Assembly (NCBI RefSeq): GCF_018129025.1
Contig: NZ_JAAEDI010000012.1
Coordinates: 1-64,000 of the forward strand
Length of the DNA stretch: 64,000 nt
Direction: 5' to 3'
Source of the DNA: Neoroseomonas terrae
GTDB taxonomy: Bacteria; Pseudomonadota; Alphaproteobacteria; Acetobacterales; Acetobacteraceae
Shown here: positions 1-7,733 of the stretch, piece after piece
How the letters are laid out: each line of letters starts with the position of its first letter
Position numbering within the stretch: position 1 is the stretch's first letter
Position numbers and translations under genes: made by a program
Notes under the pieces: generated by a model
What the model was told of the DNA's origin: nothing
The model's input: only the letters and a program-made list of their open reading frames with translations
Databases searched by the model: none

Positions 1-2
1 GG

Positions 3-311
3 CCGAACGTGGGCGGCGGCGGCAGGGCCGGTGGCGACGGTGCCGCCCGGCCCGGCGGCGGTGCACGGCCTCCTGGCGGGAACCGTCCTTCGGCCGGTGC
101 GGCGGGTCAGCGGCCCGCCGTGACGCAGAGGCCAAGCGGTCGCCCGCAGGCCACGCCGGCGCGGACGCACCAGCCGCAGGGCTTCCAGGGCATGGGCAGC
201 GGCGGGCGGGACCGTGCCGCCGCGCATCGTGGCGCCGCCAGCCGGCAGGGCATGGCGGCGCGAGGCGGCGGTGGGGGCGGACGGGCCCATGGTGGCGGGC
301 GGCGGCGGTGA
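3..311 (+). CDS. C-terminal tail of a Gly/Arg/Ala-rich protein (possibly DUF3300), 5' end outside window
   Basis: An open frame enters from the left edge and stops at 309-311. The visible ~100 residues are low-complexity Gly, Arg, Ala, Gln and Pro, ending in a Gly-rich run and three arginines. Tails of this kind close many DUF3300 proteins, and DUF3300 genes often sit just upstream of DUF2950 genes, as here. The stop overlaps a possible GTG start of the next gene, so the two are probably co-transcribed. The conserved domain is not in the window, so the family name rests on context only. Confidence 0.5.
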   Translation, partial: PNVGGGGRAGGDGAARPGGGARPPGGNRPSAGAAGQRPAVTQRPSGRPQATPARTHQPQGFQGMGSGGRDRAAAHRGAASRQGMAARGGGGGGRAHGGGRRR

Positions 312-322
312 GGAGCAACGCG

Positions 323-1291
323 ATGACCAGAATCGGCCTGATCGGCGGCCTCGCCGTCCTGTTCGCCGCCCAGCCCGCGGCAGCCCAGCCCGCCCCGAGC
401 GCCGAGGCCCCGGCCGAGGCGCGCCCCGCCGCGCAGCGCCCCATACCGCCGGCCAGCTTCCGCACGCCGGAACAGGGCTTTGCTGCCCTCGTCGCCGCAC
501 TGCGCGCACCGGGCAATGCGCAGGCGCTGCGCGTGCTCGGCACGGCCGGGACGCGGCTGATCCGTTCCGGTGACCCGGTCGAGGACCGCATGGCGCGGCA
601 ACGCTTCCTCGCCGCCTATGACGAGAAGGCCGAGATCCTGCGGCCCGGCCCCGACCGCGCCGAGTTGCAGGTCGGCGATGACGGCTGGCCGCTACCACTG
701 GTGCTGGTCCGGCTCGGTGACGCCTGGCGCTTCGACACCGCCGCCGCGACACAGGAAATCGTCGACCGACGCATCGGCCGCAACGAACTCGACACCATCG
801 ACACGCTGCGGGAATTGGCGCGCGCGCAGGATGACTACGCCCGCACGGCCGGCCGGTCCGGCGCGCTGCGGGCCTATGCGCGGCGCTTCTTCTCGACGCC
901 CGGGCAGCATGACGGGCTGTACTGGGAAAGCGCGCCCGGCGAGCCGGACAGCCCGCTCGGGCCGCTTTTCGCGGCCGCGAGCGCGGGCGGCTATGCGCGC
1001 AGCCGCGGCGACACGCCGCAGCCCTTCCATGGCTACCTGTTCCGCATGCTGGAATCGCAGGGCGCCGCCGCGGCGGGCGGCGCGACGGATTACGTCGTGA
1101 ACGGGCGGATGATCGGCGGCTTCGCGGCCATCGCCTGGCCGGCGCAGTACGGCGTGTCCGGCATCAAGACCTTCATGGTCAGCTACCACGGCGAGGTGTG
1201 GGAGCGGGATCTGGGTCCGGAGACGGCGAGAGCGGCCGCGCGGATCGCCAGCTTCGACCCTGGCGACGGCTGGACACGGGTGGCGGAGTAG
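323..1291 (+). CDS. DUF2950 family secreted protein
   Basis: About 322 residues of unknown biochemical role. The N-terminus is a signal peptide (hydrophobic stretch ending AQPAAAQP), so the protein is probably periplasmic. The second half matches the DUF2950 pattern: QDDYARTAG, then FFSTPGQHDGLYWE, PFHGYLFRML and the terminal SYHGEVWERDLGP. I chose the ATG at 323 because an AGGAG at 311-315 lies seven bases before it; a GTG at 308 in the same frame has no such site and overlaps the preceding stop. The convergent pilus operon begins downstream beyond a small hairpin. Confidence 0.8.
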   Translation: MTRIGLIGGLAVLFAAQPAAAQPAPSAEAPAEARPAAQRPIPPASFRTPEQGFAALVAALRAPGNAQALRVLGTAGTRLIRSGDPVEDRMARQRFLAAYDEKAEILRPGPDRAELQVGDDGWPLPLVLVRLGDAWRFDTAAATQEIVDRRIGRNELDTIDTLRELARAQDDYARTAGRSGALRAYARRFFSTPGQHDGLYWESAPGEPDSPLGPLFAAASAGGYARSRGDTPQPFHGYLFRMLESQGAAAAGGATDYVVNGRMIGGFAAIAWPAQYGVSGIKTFMVSYHGEVWERDLGPETARAAARIASFDPGDGWTRVAE

Positions 1292-1322
1292 GACGGCAGA
1301 TCTCCTCGTACATGCGCCGGCG

Positions 1323-1347
1323 CGGCACCGATGTTCGACCGGTGCCG
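1323..1347. terminator. Hairpin between convergent genes
   Basis: CGGCACCG at 1323-1330 pairs perfectly with CGGTGCCG at 1340-1347 around a nine-base loop. It lies between the stop of the DUF2950 gene and the stop of the last pilus gene, so it could end transcription from both sides. There is no T-run, so this is a weak candidate. Confidence 0.4.
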
Positions 1348-1349
1348 TG

Positions 1350-1787
1350 TCAGTAGCTCATCGTCACGAGGATCGTGTCGAGATAGGCGCCGGGCCGCAC
1401 CACCTGGCGCGCAGGGACGCGCCCATAGATCGTGAGCGTGCGCACGCAGGCGAGCAGGCAGCTTCCGGGCACCGTCACCGTGCCGCCCGTCCCGTCACCC
1501 CAGATCGTGGTGCGGGCAGCGGTCGTATAGAGCTGGTAGCTCAGCAGGGTGGGCCCGTTCGCCATGCGCCGGGCCGCCACGCTGCCGCCGCCCGGCCCCA
1601 GGGTGACCGTGTAGTTGCCGATGGCGAGCAGGCAGGAAAGCGTGATGCTGCCCGTGGAATCGAGAGATGTGGCGGCAAAGGGCTGATAGGTCGCGAAGGT
1701 GACCGGCACCGCCGTGACCGAGCATTGCGCGCGCGCGGCGACCGGCAGGGCCATCAGGAAAGCGGCGGCGGTCAGCACACGCTTCAT
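1350..1787 (-). CDS. Spore coat U (SCPU) domain pilin, probable distal subunit of a Csu-like pilus
   Basis: A 145-residue secreted pilin with a signal peptide ending ARAQ. It carries one SCPU domain: CSVTAVPVTFATYQPF, an SITLSC strand, and the typical terminal block YGRVPARQVVRPGAYLDTI followed by a final beta-strand ending MSY. It has a Cys pair at the usual positions plus a second pair (GSCLLAC) absent from the other pilin of the operon. Its ATG overlaps the usher stop as ATGA. By position it corresponds to the CsuE tip adhesin, but CsuE has two domains and is about twice this length, so tip function is an inference. Confidence 0.8.
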   Translation of the reverse strand: MKRVLTAAAFLMALPVAARAQCSVTAVPVTFATYQPFAATSLDSTGSITLSCLLAIGNYTVTLGPGGGSVAARRMANGPTLLSYQLYTTAARTTIWGDGTGGTVTVPGSCLLACVRTLTIYGRVPARQVVRPGAYLDTILVTMSY

Positions 1788-4210
1788 GGCGCTTCATCCT
1801 GGCAGGTCAGTGGCCCGATGGTCGGGATGTCCCCGGCCACCGGCCGGTAGGTGAAACGGGCGATGCAGCGGCGGCCGCTCGGCGCATCGACCGTCACGAC
1901 ATGCTCGATCGGGTCCAGGCCCTGCAGGAACGCTTCCCCGTCATAACCCACCGGCACACGCGCACCGCCCTGCACGGAGGCGATGCTGCCGACCGGCAGC
2001 GGATCGCCGGCCCCGTCCACGAGCCGGAGCAGCGCCCCCTGGCTCGCCTGGAGCGGGAACTCCAGCAGGATCCCCGACCGGTCCTGCGGCCGCACCTCAC
2101 GCGAGGTGTAAGGCAGGACGGCGTCGGGCGGCACGTCGGTCGGGTCGATCCCGATGCGGTTCACGTCGTAAGATCGCAGGTCGGGCACGATGATCCGGCC
2201 GCCGGAGCCGGTCCGTCCGACGAGGCGGTTCTCGCTCGTCACCCGCACGCCGCCGACGCCGCCGGTGTCCACCACGGCGAAGCTGTCGTTGATGACGTTG
2301 GAGGCGAAGACGCTGCCATCCACGAAGGACAGCGCACCTTGCGCCTGCGCCCGCACCGCCACCTGGTCATCGCTGCGGTCGACGCCCACGCCCACCTCGC
2401 CCCAGGGCGAGCGGTACTGCACGTCGGCGAAGGCACGGTCGACATAGCCGGCCGAGGCGTAGGCCTGGTAGCCCCACTGGTCGACTTCCACCGGTGTCTG
2501 CGACGCCTGCACCTGCCCGTAGGCGCGGCCGTCATTCGCACCGCCGGCGACGCTCGCCGAGCTGCGCGGGCCGAGGGGAACGGCGATGCCGGCGAGGAAA
2601 CCCGAGCCGCCGCCACGCGCGAAGTCCCGGAAACCGGTCGCGTAGACGGTGAAGTCGCCGACACGGACATTGTAGCTTGCCGAGACGACATGCGCGTTCT
2701 GCGCCGGCTGCACGAGCACCTGGCCGGCCTGGTCCTGCACCTGTCCATTCACCACCACCGTTCCCGGCGGCGCGTAGAAGCGGATCGGCAGCGGTGCCTC
2801 GTCGCGCTCGATGCCCGCATAGGCGATGCCGAGCGATCCGTAGCGACCGAGGGAGAGACCGACGCTCGCATTGATCTGCCGCCGGGGCACCGGATCGCCG
2901 TTCAGCGAGGCGATGTCGCGAAAGTTGCGGTCGGCGAAGATCGCCGAGATGCCGAAGCTCAGCCGCGGCGCGATGCGCTGGATGCCGATGCCGATCTGAG
3001 TGCCCGTCTGGCCCATCGCCGTGCTGGCTGCAGCCGAGATGTTCAGGACGCCGAGATTGCCGACATTGATCACGAAGCCGCCGCCGCCCATCGCGAAGTC
3101 CGACCCGCCCTCGGCATGGCCTTCGAGCGTCAGCATCTCCGACACGCCGCGGCGGTAGGTCGCGGCACCGACGACCTCGCCATAGTCGTCGCTCTCGACG
3201 CTCCAGTTCAGGCGCAGGGCGCCGACCTCGAACGAGTAGGTCGACAGGCCAGGGGCAAGCAGGGCCGAACTGGCATAGAAGGGCAGCGTCGTGACGACCT
3301 GCTGGCCGAGCGCATTGGTGACGGTCATGGCGACCGTACCCGCCCCCGTCACGACCGGCAGTTGCGGGATCTCGAACGGGCCGGGCTGCACCTCCCGCGA
3401 CAGGAGGGCGACGCCGTTCACCAGGACATCGACAGTGGACGGCACGGCAGCGGTACCGCCGACAGCCGGAAGCGGGAAGGTGACGAGATCTGGCCGAAGC
3501 GCGAAGTTCGACGTGATCTGCGCGCCACCCATGCGGATCGGACGCGTCCAGCTCAGCCCACCGGAGATGAAGTCGCCCACGCGGTACTGCCGCATCGCAG
3601 CGGGGTCGGAGTAGGTATAGGTGGAGTCGAGCCGGATCGCGCGGTTCGCGTCGAAGCCGCCATAGCCGTTTCCGGTGGAACCGAGCATCCCGGAGCTGAG
3701 CACGCCCCAGCGCGAGAAGATGCGGCCGTCGAGCAGCCCCGTGACCGTGTTCGACCCATCCACCGACACCGCGGCGACATCGTAGTTGATCGTCGCACCA
3801 ACGGCGCTGGCATAGACGCCATCCGGTCCATCCGTGACGCCGGTCCTCAGAAGCGCGGGCAGCAGGCTTTCGTTGCGCGCCGTCGCGTGCAGCGCCTGGC
3901 CGGGTTGATCGAGCCGCCAGGTGATGCCGGAAAGCTCGGCCAGCGGCACAAGGCCGTCCGCCTGCGGCTGGACGCCGTCAGGCACGCGGAAGCCGAGGCC
4001 GCGCAGTTCTTCCGGCCGGGCCAGCAGAGCGCCGTCGCGATAGGTGAACTCACCGATCTTGCCGATGGAAACGCCGTTGACCATCACCTCGAGCAGAAGG
4101 GTCTGGTCCTGGGCCCTCGCGTCGCGGTGCAGCGCCAGCGAGAGCAACGCCGCGATCAGGAGCGAGACGAGCGCGGTTGCCGCAGAGCCATGTGCCTCAA
4201 CGACCCGCAT
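1784..4210 (-). CDS. Outer-membrane usher protein, Csu/FimD family
   Basis: An 808-residue usher that would form the outer-membrane beta-barrel through which chaperone-bound subunits are polymerised. The signal peptide ends ARAQ near residue 34, followed by an N-terminal domain (VMVNGVSIGKIGEF) and a long barrel rich in alternating hydrophobic and Gly residues. The plug/barrel signatures VDVLVNGVALLSREVQPGPF and LPYTSREVRPQDRSG are typical of the family, as is the small C-terminal domain ending RFTYRPV. Length fits CsuD-type ushers. It starts 14 bases inside the chaperone gene and overlaps the next pilin by four, so translation is coupled. Confidence 0.93.
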   Translation of the reverse strand: MRVVEAHGSAATALVSLLIAALLSLALHRDARAQDQTLLLEVMVNGVSIGKIGEFTYRDGALLARPEELRGLGFRVPDGVQPQADGLVPLAELSGITWRLDQPGQALHATARNESLLPALLRTGVTDGPDGVYASAVGATINYDVAAVSVDGSNTVTGLLDGRIFSRWGVLSSGMLGSTGNGYGGFDANRAIRLDSTYTYSDPAAMRQYRVGDFISGGLSWTRPIRMGGAQITSNFALRPDLVTFPLPAVGGTAAVPSTVDVLVNGVALLSREVQPGPFEIPQLPVVTGAGTVAMTVTNALGQQVVTTLPFYASSALLAPGLSTYSFEVGALRLNWSVESDDYGEVVGAATYRRGVSEMLTLEGHAEGGSDFAMGGGGFVINVGNLGVLNISAAASTAMGQTGTQIGIGIQRIAPRLSFGISAIFADRNFRDIASLNGDPVPRRQINASVGLSLGRYGSLGIAYAGIERDEAPLPIRFYAPPGTVVVNGQVQDQAGQVLVQPAQNAHVVSASYNVRVGDFTVYATGFRDFARGGGSGFLAGIAVPLGPRSSASVAGGANDGRAYGQVQASQTPVEVDQWGYQAYASAGYVDRAFADVQYRSPWGEVGVGVDRSDDQVAVRAQAQGALSFVDGSVFASNVINDSFAVVDTGGVGGVRVTSENRLVGRTGSGGRIIVPDLRSYDVNRIGIDPTDVPPDAVLPYTSREVRPQDRSGILLEFPLQASQGALLRLVDGAGDPLPVGSIASVQGGARVPVGYDGEAFLQGLDPIEHVVTVDAPSGRRCIARFTYRPVAGDIPTIGPLTCQDEAP

Positions 4211-4925
4211 TCACGGCAACGGCCTGGTCGATCGGCCCCGCATCGGATTGGGCGGACAGGCGCACGCTGCCGCCGGACAGCGACCGACCCGGGATCAGCA
4301 ACGGCCAGCGCCGCGTCCCGCCCGCAAGGATGTAGGGCAGCGCATCACCGCCCAGCCGGATGCCGGAGCGGCCGGCGAGTGAAATGTCGCGGACCGATTC
4401 GTGCCGCGTGCCGTCATTGACGGCGACAAGGAAGGCGCGGCCGCCTTCGTTGTCGATGCGCCAGCGAAGCCTTGGAGCGATCGGGCGGTTGGGTGGCGCC
4501 GCAAAGATGGGGATCGACAGGCGCACGGCGATGCGGACCATGCCCGGGGTCGCGGTGCCCGGAATCTGGTCGAGCAGGATGCGGTAGCTCGCCTCCTTAT
4601 CCTGGGCCGGTCGGCGTAGGACGACGCGGACCACTTGGCTTGCCCCCGCCGCGATGGTGCCGAGCGGCGGGCTGACCAGCAGGTCCTGCGTCGGGCTCAG
4701 CTCGTTGTCGCCGGCGGGTTGCGACCAAGTGTAGGCGCGGACCTGGAACGAGCTTTCGTCGGCGCCTTGGTTGATGACGGTCAGAACGGCCGTCATCTGG
4801 CCCGGCGCCATCCGGATGTTCACGGGCAGGACGGTAAGTGACTGCGCCCTGGCCGGCCGCGCGGCGCAGGCAACCAGCGCTGTCCCCAGCGCCGCCGCCA
4901 GCCGCCGCGTGACCGGCGCGCCCAT
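4197..4925 (-). CDS. Periplasmic pilus chaperone, PapD/CsuC family
   Basis: A 242-residue periplasmic chaperone that donates a strand to pilin subunits. After a signal peptide ending ARAQS, the N-terminal Ig-like domain shows the expected LTVLPVNIRMAPGQMTAVLTV and LVSPPLGTIAAGASQVVRVVL, the latter being the G1/F1 region. The YRILLDQIPG motif and the C-terminal domain (LSIPIFAAPP, then GRAFLVAVND) follow. Its start codon abuts the upstream pilin stop directly, and its end overlaps the usher gene. The archaic-type assignment follows from the SCPU pilins alongside. Confidence 0.93.
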   Translation of the reverse strand: MGAPVTRRLAAALGTALVACAARPARAQSLTVLPVNIRMAPGQMTAVLTVINQGADESSFQVRAYTWSQPAGDNELSPTQDLLVSPPLGTIAAGASQVVRVVLRRPAQDKEASYRILLDQIPGTATPGMVRIAVRLSIPIFAAPPNRPIAPRLRWRIDNEGGRAFLVAVNDGTRHESVRDISLAGRSGIRLGGDALPYILAGGTRRWPLLIPGRSLSGGSVRLSAQSDAGPIDQAVAVNAGR

Positions 4926-5435
4926 TCAGAAGGAGACCGTCGCCGTTATGGTATCGACATAGGCGCCCGGGGCGACGAACTGGCCGGCCGGCACGCGGCC
5001 ATAGACGGTAAGGGCCTGGGCGCTGCCGGTGCCGGTGCCGGCGACGGTGTTGGTGCCGACGGTAGTGCCCCAGACCACCGTCCGCGCCGCGTCGCTGAAC
5101 AGGCTGTAGCCGAGCAGGGCCGAGGCTGGCCCGGTCATGCTGCGTGTCGTGACGGTGGCGCCCGGCGCCGTGCCGGCATTGAGCGCAACATTGTAGGCCG
5201 TGGTGTTGGTGCAGGTGACGGAGATCGTCGTGGTCGCGTCCGTCTGCGTACCGGTGTAGGTCCCGAACGCCAATGGATTGGCGGTAATGAGACAGGTCGC
5301 TTGCACAGTAGCCGTGACTTGGAACGTGGTCGTTGCGGTTTGCGCGCGCGCAGGGGCGTACACGGCCGAACAAACGACCGCCGCGAGGGCAATGAAGATG
5401 GGTGCAGCGGACGCCGATTTATTCGGGCATGCCAT
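4926..5435 (-). CDS. SCPU-domain major pilin of a Csu-like pilus
   Basis: A 169-residue secreted pilin and first gene of the operon, hence likely the main shaft subunit (CsuA/B equivalent). The signal peptide ends ARAQ. The donor strand TTTFQVTATVQATC is followed by the SCPU fold with NPLAFGTYTG, an ISVTC strand forming the single disulphide, and the terminal YGRVPAGQFVAPGAYVDTITATV. An AGGTGAG lies about nine bases before the ATG. The upstream 400 bases are less GC-rich and should hold the operon promoter. Confidence 0.9.
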   Translation of the reverse strand: MACPNKSASAAPIFIALAAVVCSAVYAPARAQTATTTFQVTATVQATCLITANPLAFGTYTGTQTDATTTISVTCTNTTAYNVALNAGTAPGATVTTRSMTGPASALLGYSLFSDAARTVVWGTTVGTNTVAGTGTGSAQALTVYGRVPAGQFVAPGAYVDTITATVSF

Positions 5436-5840
5436 GTTGATCTCTCACCTTTTGAGAACCGCACTGAAGTGGACCCCACGATTGGAGTCCGGTGGCTTAC
5501 TGATTTCGTCGATACAACTTTAACGTGTGACTCGCCAGATTCACCACAACCTCGCAAGCCGCTAACGCATCACAAGTTGTTGGGATGCGTACGGCCACGG
5601 TTTCTTTACCGACGGCGGCTTACGGGATTGCTCCGGCGCAGTGCTTGTGGCGACGTCGTACCGGCAACCCGTCAGAAGCACCGCGATGATGACGATTGGC
5701 TCAGTTTCGGCTGGCGCCCGACGCCAATCGGGGATGCCGCCCCGGGGCGCGTGTCGACCACGCCGCCGACGGGCTCCCCGATCGGATTTGCGAACTTCGC
5801 CCTGCATCGGCGAAGGGTCCGGCCGCGGGTAGCGCAGACG
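5436..5840. other. Intergenic region upstream of the pilus operon
   Basis: About 400 bases with no convincing gene. The 5440-5580 part is clearly less GC-rich than its surroundings and presumably carries the pilus promoter, but I cannot identify clear -35/-10 boxes. On the minus strand an open frame ending at 5562 contains a lipobox-like stretch (VIIAVLLTGC) but has no suitable start codon. Confidence 0.5.
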
Positions 5841-6119
5841 TCAGCGTGCCAGGCTGCAGGCCTCGGCGGGCGCCGCGCTTCCCGCCGGCGCGTCGCAGCC
5901 ACGCCGGGTACCTGATGGCTGCCCGACACCTGTTCTCGCCTGCGTCGCAGGCGGCGTTCGTGCGGCGCCGCGCCGCGCCGACGTTGTCGGCCCGATAGCG
6001 TGGGGCACATAGGCGCCCACGCCGAAACCACCCTGTGCGACCCCCTGGGCGCGGCTGCCGCCGGGGGTCAGCATCAGCGGCAGTCCGATCGCCAACCAGG
6101 CCAGCCTCGACCGGAGCAC
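5841..6119 (-). CDS. Small secreted protein of unknown function
   Basis: A 92-residue frame starting with GTG at 6119 and preceded by an AAGGGA some nine bases upstream. The first 25 residues form a clean signal peptide (LAWLAIGLPLML, cleavage after SRA). The remainder is Gly/Ala/Arg/Thr-rich with two cysteines and no recognised domain. It lies on the same strand as the pilus operon but about 400 bases upstream, so linkage is uncertain. The signal peptide is the main reason to believe it; the low-complexity mature part could be a chance open frame in GC-rich DNA. Confidence 0.4.
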   Translation of the reverse strand: MLRSRLAWLAIGLPLMLTPGGSRAQGVAQGGFGVGAYVPHAIGPTTSARRGAARTPPATQARTGVGQPSGTRRGCDAPAGSAAPAEACSLAR

Positions 6120-6235
6120 GATGGTGTCCCTTTTGCGTGAGCACCCATAGTGGCACGGAAAGGTTACCGGCGCATGAAGTCGCGTATCGAAACGATTCTC
6201 CGCGGCGGTACTCGCCGGATTCCGGCCCTTGGGCC

Positions 6236-7219
6236 CTACCCTTCAAGCCGCACGTTGGCCGCCTGCGCGACCTCCCGCCACTTCGCGATCTCCGATCGGA
6301 TGAACGCCGCGCATTCCTCCGGCGTCTGCGGGTCGGCCACGGCCCCCATCTGGGTGATGCGCGCATTGATCCCCGGGTCGCGCAGCACGGCGACGACGTC
6401 GGCGTTGATCTTCCGTACGACCTCGGCCGGCGTGCCGGTGGGGGCGACAAGCGCGCTCCAGCCCGCCGCGGCATAGCCTGGCACCAGGGTCTCGGCGATC
6501 GTCGGCACCTCGGGAAGCTGTGGCACGCGCTGCGCGGAACACAGCGCGATCGGCTTCACGCGGCCCTCGCGGATATGCGGCAGGGAGGAGGCGACGGAAT
6601 CCGTCATCAGCTTCACGTTGCCGGCGATGACGTCGGCAATGCCGGGGCCCGAGCCGCGGTAATGCACGATGTTGAAGCGGATGTTGGCGCGCAGCATCAG
6701 CAGTTCGGCCGCCATGTGCTGGCTGGTGGCCGGGCCGGCGGAGGCCATGTTGATCGTGCCCGGTGCCGCCCGCGCGGCCGCGGCCAGTTCCTGCATCGTG
6801 TTGTAGGGTAGCGACGGATGGGCCACGAGCAGCAGCGGCACCATCGCGACGTTCGAGATGCCGACGAAATCCTTCTCCGCGTCGTAGGGCAGGCGCGGCA
6901 GGACGGAGGGGTTCACGCCGAGCGGCCCGGACGACCCCGCAATCAGCGTGTACCCGTCGGCGGGCGAGCGCGCCCCGGCTTCCATGGCAGGCACGGAAGC
7001 CCCGCCGCCCCGGTTCTCCACCACCACACGCTGCGGCCAGCGCCTGGACAGTTCATCCGCGACCAGGCGCGTCAGAATGTCGGCGGCCTGTCCCGGTGGG
7101 AACGGCACGATGATCTTGACCGGACGGCTGGGCCAATCGGCCTGCGCCTGCGCCACGACGGGCAGCAGCGGCAGGCTGGCGGCGCCGAGCAGCGCCCGGC
7201 GGCGAATGGTGTTGTTCAT
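6236..7219 (-). CDS. Bug family tripartite tricarboxylate transporter substrate-binding protein
   Basis: A 327-residue periplasmic binding protein of the Bug/TctC family, which captures carboxylates or related small molecules for a TctAB permease or for sensing. A twin-arginine-like leader (RRRALLGA) ends AQAQ. Then come the family signatures WPSRPVKIIVPFPPGQAADILTRL (split here as WPSRPVKIIVPFPPG and ADILTRL), VENRGGG, PADGYTLI and the APTGTPAEVVRKIN loop. No TctA or TctB genes are nearby, which is usual for this expanded family in Acetobacteraceae and Burkholderiales. The ligand cannot be predicted. Confidence 0.92.
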   Translation of the reverse strand: MNNTIRRRALLGAASLPLLPVVAQAQADWPSRPVKIIVPFPPGQAADILTRLVADELSRRWPQRVVVENRGGGASVPAMEAGARSPADGYTLIAGSSGPLGVNPSVLPRLPYDAEKDFVGISNVAMVPLLLVAHPSLPYNTMQELAAAARAAPGTINMASAGPATSQHMAAELLMLRANIRFNIVHYRGSGPGIADVIAGNVKLMTDSVASSLPHIREGRVKPIALCSAQRVPQLPEVPTIAETLVPGYAAAGWSALVAPTGTPAEVVRKINADVVAVLRDPGINARITQMGAVADPQTPEECAAFIRSEIAKWREVAQAANVRLEG

Positions 7220-7246
7220 GCGGATTCCTCCCGAAACGAAGGCATC

Positions 7247-7636
7247 CTATCCGCGGGGCAGCGCATCATCCAACCGGGCCTGCTCGCGCCGCAGCGTGTC
7301 ACGGCGGCGCTGCGCTGCGCGGCGGTCGCGCAGGATGCCGACCACCTTCTCCGCGGCGCGGCTGCGGGCCAGGGCGTCGCGCTCGGCCTCCTCGGCCGCC
7401 TCGGCGCTGGCCAGCGCAGCGCGCTGCGCCTGGCGCGCCGCCAGCCCATGGGCGAGGAAGGCGCCATAGGTGATGGGCAGGCCGCCGGGTTGCTCGGCGC
7501 GCAGCGCGGCGTCGGCGGCCTCCGCGGCGCGCTGCTGTGCGACTGTCGCGCTGCGGGCCTCGGCGAGGCGGCGCTGCGCGGCGCCGACCTCGATGCAACG
7601 GAGCCGGGCCAGGATGTCGAGAGGATGGCGGGACAT
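7247..7636 (-). CDS. Coiled-coil protein resembling FliJ
   Basis: A 129-residue, almost entirely helical protein with heptad-like Ala/Glu/Arg repeats (RRLAEARSATVAQQRAAEAA; AEEAERDALARSRAAEK) and a basic C-terminal helix. Length, N-terminal layout (LDILARLRCIEVGAAQRRLA) and charge pattern resemble the flagellar export chaperone FliJ, but no other flagellar gene is present in the window. It ends 27 bases before the Bug protein gene on the same strand and may be co-transcribed with it. The FliJ name is tentative; coiled coils of this kind arise independently. Confidence 0.6.
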   Translation of the reverse strand: MSRHPLDILARLRCIEVGAAQRRLAEARSATVAQQRAAEAADAALRAEQPGGLPITYGAFLAHGLAARQAQRAALASAEAAEEAERDALARSRAAEKVVGILRDRRAAQRRRDTLRREQARLDDALPRG

Positions 7637-7733
7637 GGCGCCGCCGATCCTGCCATCCGATGCTTACCACCGGGTTGAAGGTGCGCCGGGCGACGTGGAA
7701 CAGTCCGGGCAACCAAATCCCCGAGGAAGTGCC

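Noticed and set aside
1901-4420. 839-residue plus-strand open frame opposite the usher gene
   Set aside because: It is the antisense of a clear usher and is rich in Arg, His and Asp with no domain; long antisense frames are expected at this GC content.
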